From assembly GCF_014268785.2 (NCBI RefSeq), contig NZ_JABWRD020000001.1:2245001-2309000 (forward strand): a stretch of DNA of 64,000 bases, written 5' to 3'. Below the pieces are notes generated by a model that was not told the origin of the DNA, ran no database searches, and worked only from the letters and a program-made list of their open reading frames with translations. Shown here piece by piece: positions 63,564 through 64,000 of this stretch; positions within the stretch are counted from its first letter, which is position 1, and every line of letters begins with the position of its first letter. Both the position numbers and the translations under genes were made by a program. This DNA comes from Pseudomonas shirazensis (lineage in GTDB: Bacteria > Pseudomonadota > Gammaproteobacteria > Pseudomonadales > Pseudomonadaceae).

Positions 63564-64000
63564 CTACTGCCGTGCCTTGGCGCGCATCTTCACCGCCATC
63601 CCAGCCATCTCCGCATACAACAATTCCGGCGTCTGGCACTTAAGCTTCCAGGCAGCACGCCCCGCCTCATGCGGCAAGATCAAAAACTCATCCGCAGCAA
63701 TCCGCTCATGCATGTAATCGGCAATTTCGGCAGCGCTGATCGGCGAGCCTTCGAGCAACTTGCCCACTTGGGCTTTCATTGCCGGGTCCGGCCCGCGGAA
63801 AGAATCCAGCAGGTTGGTCTGGAAGAACGACGGGCACACCACATGCACCGCCACCTGCACCTGACGCAGCTCGACCAGCAGGCTTTCCGATAACGCCAAC
63901 ACCCCGGCCTTGGCCACGTTGTAGTTGCTCATGCCCGGGCCCTGCATCAATGCTGCCATCGAGGCGATGTTGACGATCCGCCCCTGGCTGCGTTCCAGTA
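63564..64000 (-). CDS. SDR oxidoreductase, N-terminus outside window
   Basis: The visible C-terminal part of about 145 residues has the SDR active-site region NYNVAKAGVLALSESL (Tyr-x-x-x-Lys) preceded by GRIVNIASMAALMQGPGM. After it lies VVCPSFFQTNL, the loop after beta-6. The nucleotide-binding half is beyond position 64000. The substrate is unknown. Confidence 0.85.
   Translation of the reverse strand, partial: LERSQGRIVNIASMAALMQGPGMSNYNVAKAGVLALSESLLVELRQVQVAVHVVCPSFFQTNLLDSFRGPDPAMKAQVGKLLEGSPISAAEIADYMHERIAADEFLILPHEAGRAAWKLKCQTPELLYAEMAGMAVKMRAKARQ

Overview
The window reads as chromosomal DNA of a fluorescent Pseudomonas, most like the P. putida group. The evidence is the gene order ihfB-rpsA-cmk-(tyrA/aroA)-pheA-serC-gyrA-mtnA-mtaD-ubiG-mupP, the Pseudomonas-style TyrA-AroA fusion, REP-type hairpins of the 'GGAGCGGG...' kind, the NAGGN osmolyte genes beside an rsmI-type csrA, and P. 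aeruginosa-like lengths for many proteins. Names rest on motif and synteny recognition only; no database search was run.

Layout. (1) 1-2568, minus strand: the end of a sugar-modification cluster, read as a coiled-coil glycosyltransferase, a PIG-L deacetylase and a GNAT acetyltransferase cut by the window edge. (2) 2569-4786: AT-rich DNA with no intact gene, holding a decayed IS66-family element. (3) 4787-24808, minus strand: a B-band/O-antigen locus in the order wzz, wbpA, wbpB, wbpC, wbpD, wbpE, wzy, wzx, hisH2, hisF2, wbpG, wbpH, wbpJ-like, wbpK-like, wbpL, wbpM. This is the P. aeruginosa O5 order, but wbpI (the UDP-GlcNAc3NAcA 2-epimerase gene) is absent between wbpH and wbpJ. WbpA-B-E-D should make a UDP-2,3-diacetamido uronic acid, WbpG/HisH2/HisF2 an acetamidino group, WbpM/WbpK a 6-deoxy-HexNAc, WbpL should start the chain, two glycosyltransferases extend it, and Wzx/Wzy/Wzz export and polymerise it.

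(4) 25013-41666: a beta-CASP metallo-hydrolase, a LapA-domain protein and ihfB, then the housekeeping block rpsA, cmk, tyrA-aroA, pheA, serC, gyrA, mtnA (all minus), and divergently mtaD, ubiG, mupP. (5) 41718-56786: yciK-like SDR, a TenA/PqqC-like protein, a GGDEF/EAL membrane protein, an ABC exporter, a DsbA-like protein, trhO, bolA, a DUF2059 protein, fumC, an EamA transporter, polyphosphate:AMP phosphotransferase and mnmC. (6) 56928-64000: the NAGGN osmoprotectant genes (amidotransferase, synthetase, M42 peptidase), a UPF0270 protein, a 59-codon rsmI/csrA gene, a large imperfect inverted repeat, a YnfA-family membrane protein and an SDR gene cut by the window end.

The most notable points are the O5-like locus lacking wbpI, a HisF2 that has lost one catalytic aspartate, a glycosyltransferase with a 56-residue-spaced coiled-coil repeat, the roughly 700-bp inverted repeat near the right end, and the small rsmI gene. 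No tRNA, rRNA or CRISPR array was seen. The section of the O-antigen locus from wzy to wbpM, wzz, and the 1-4786 region look clearly more AT-rich than the housekeeping genes, which suggests transfer and mosaic assembly.
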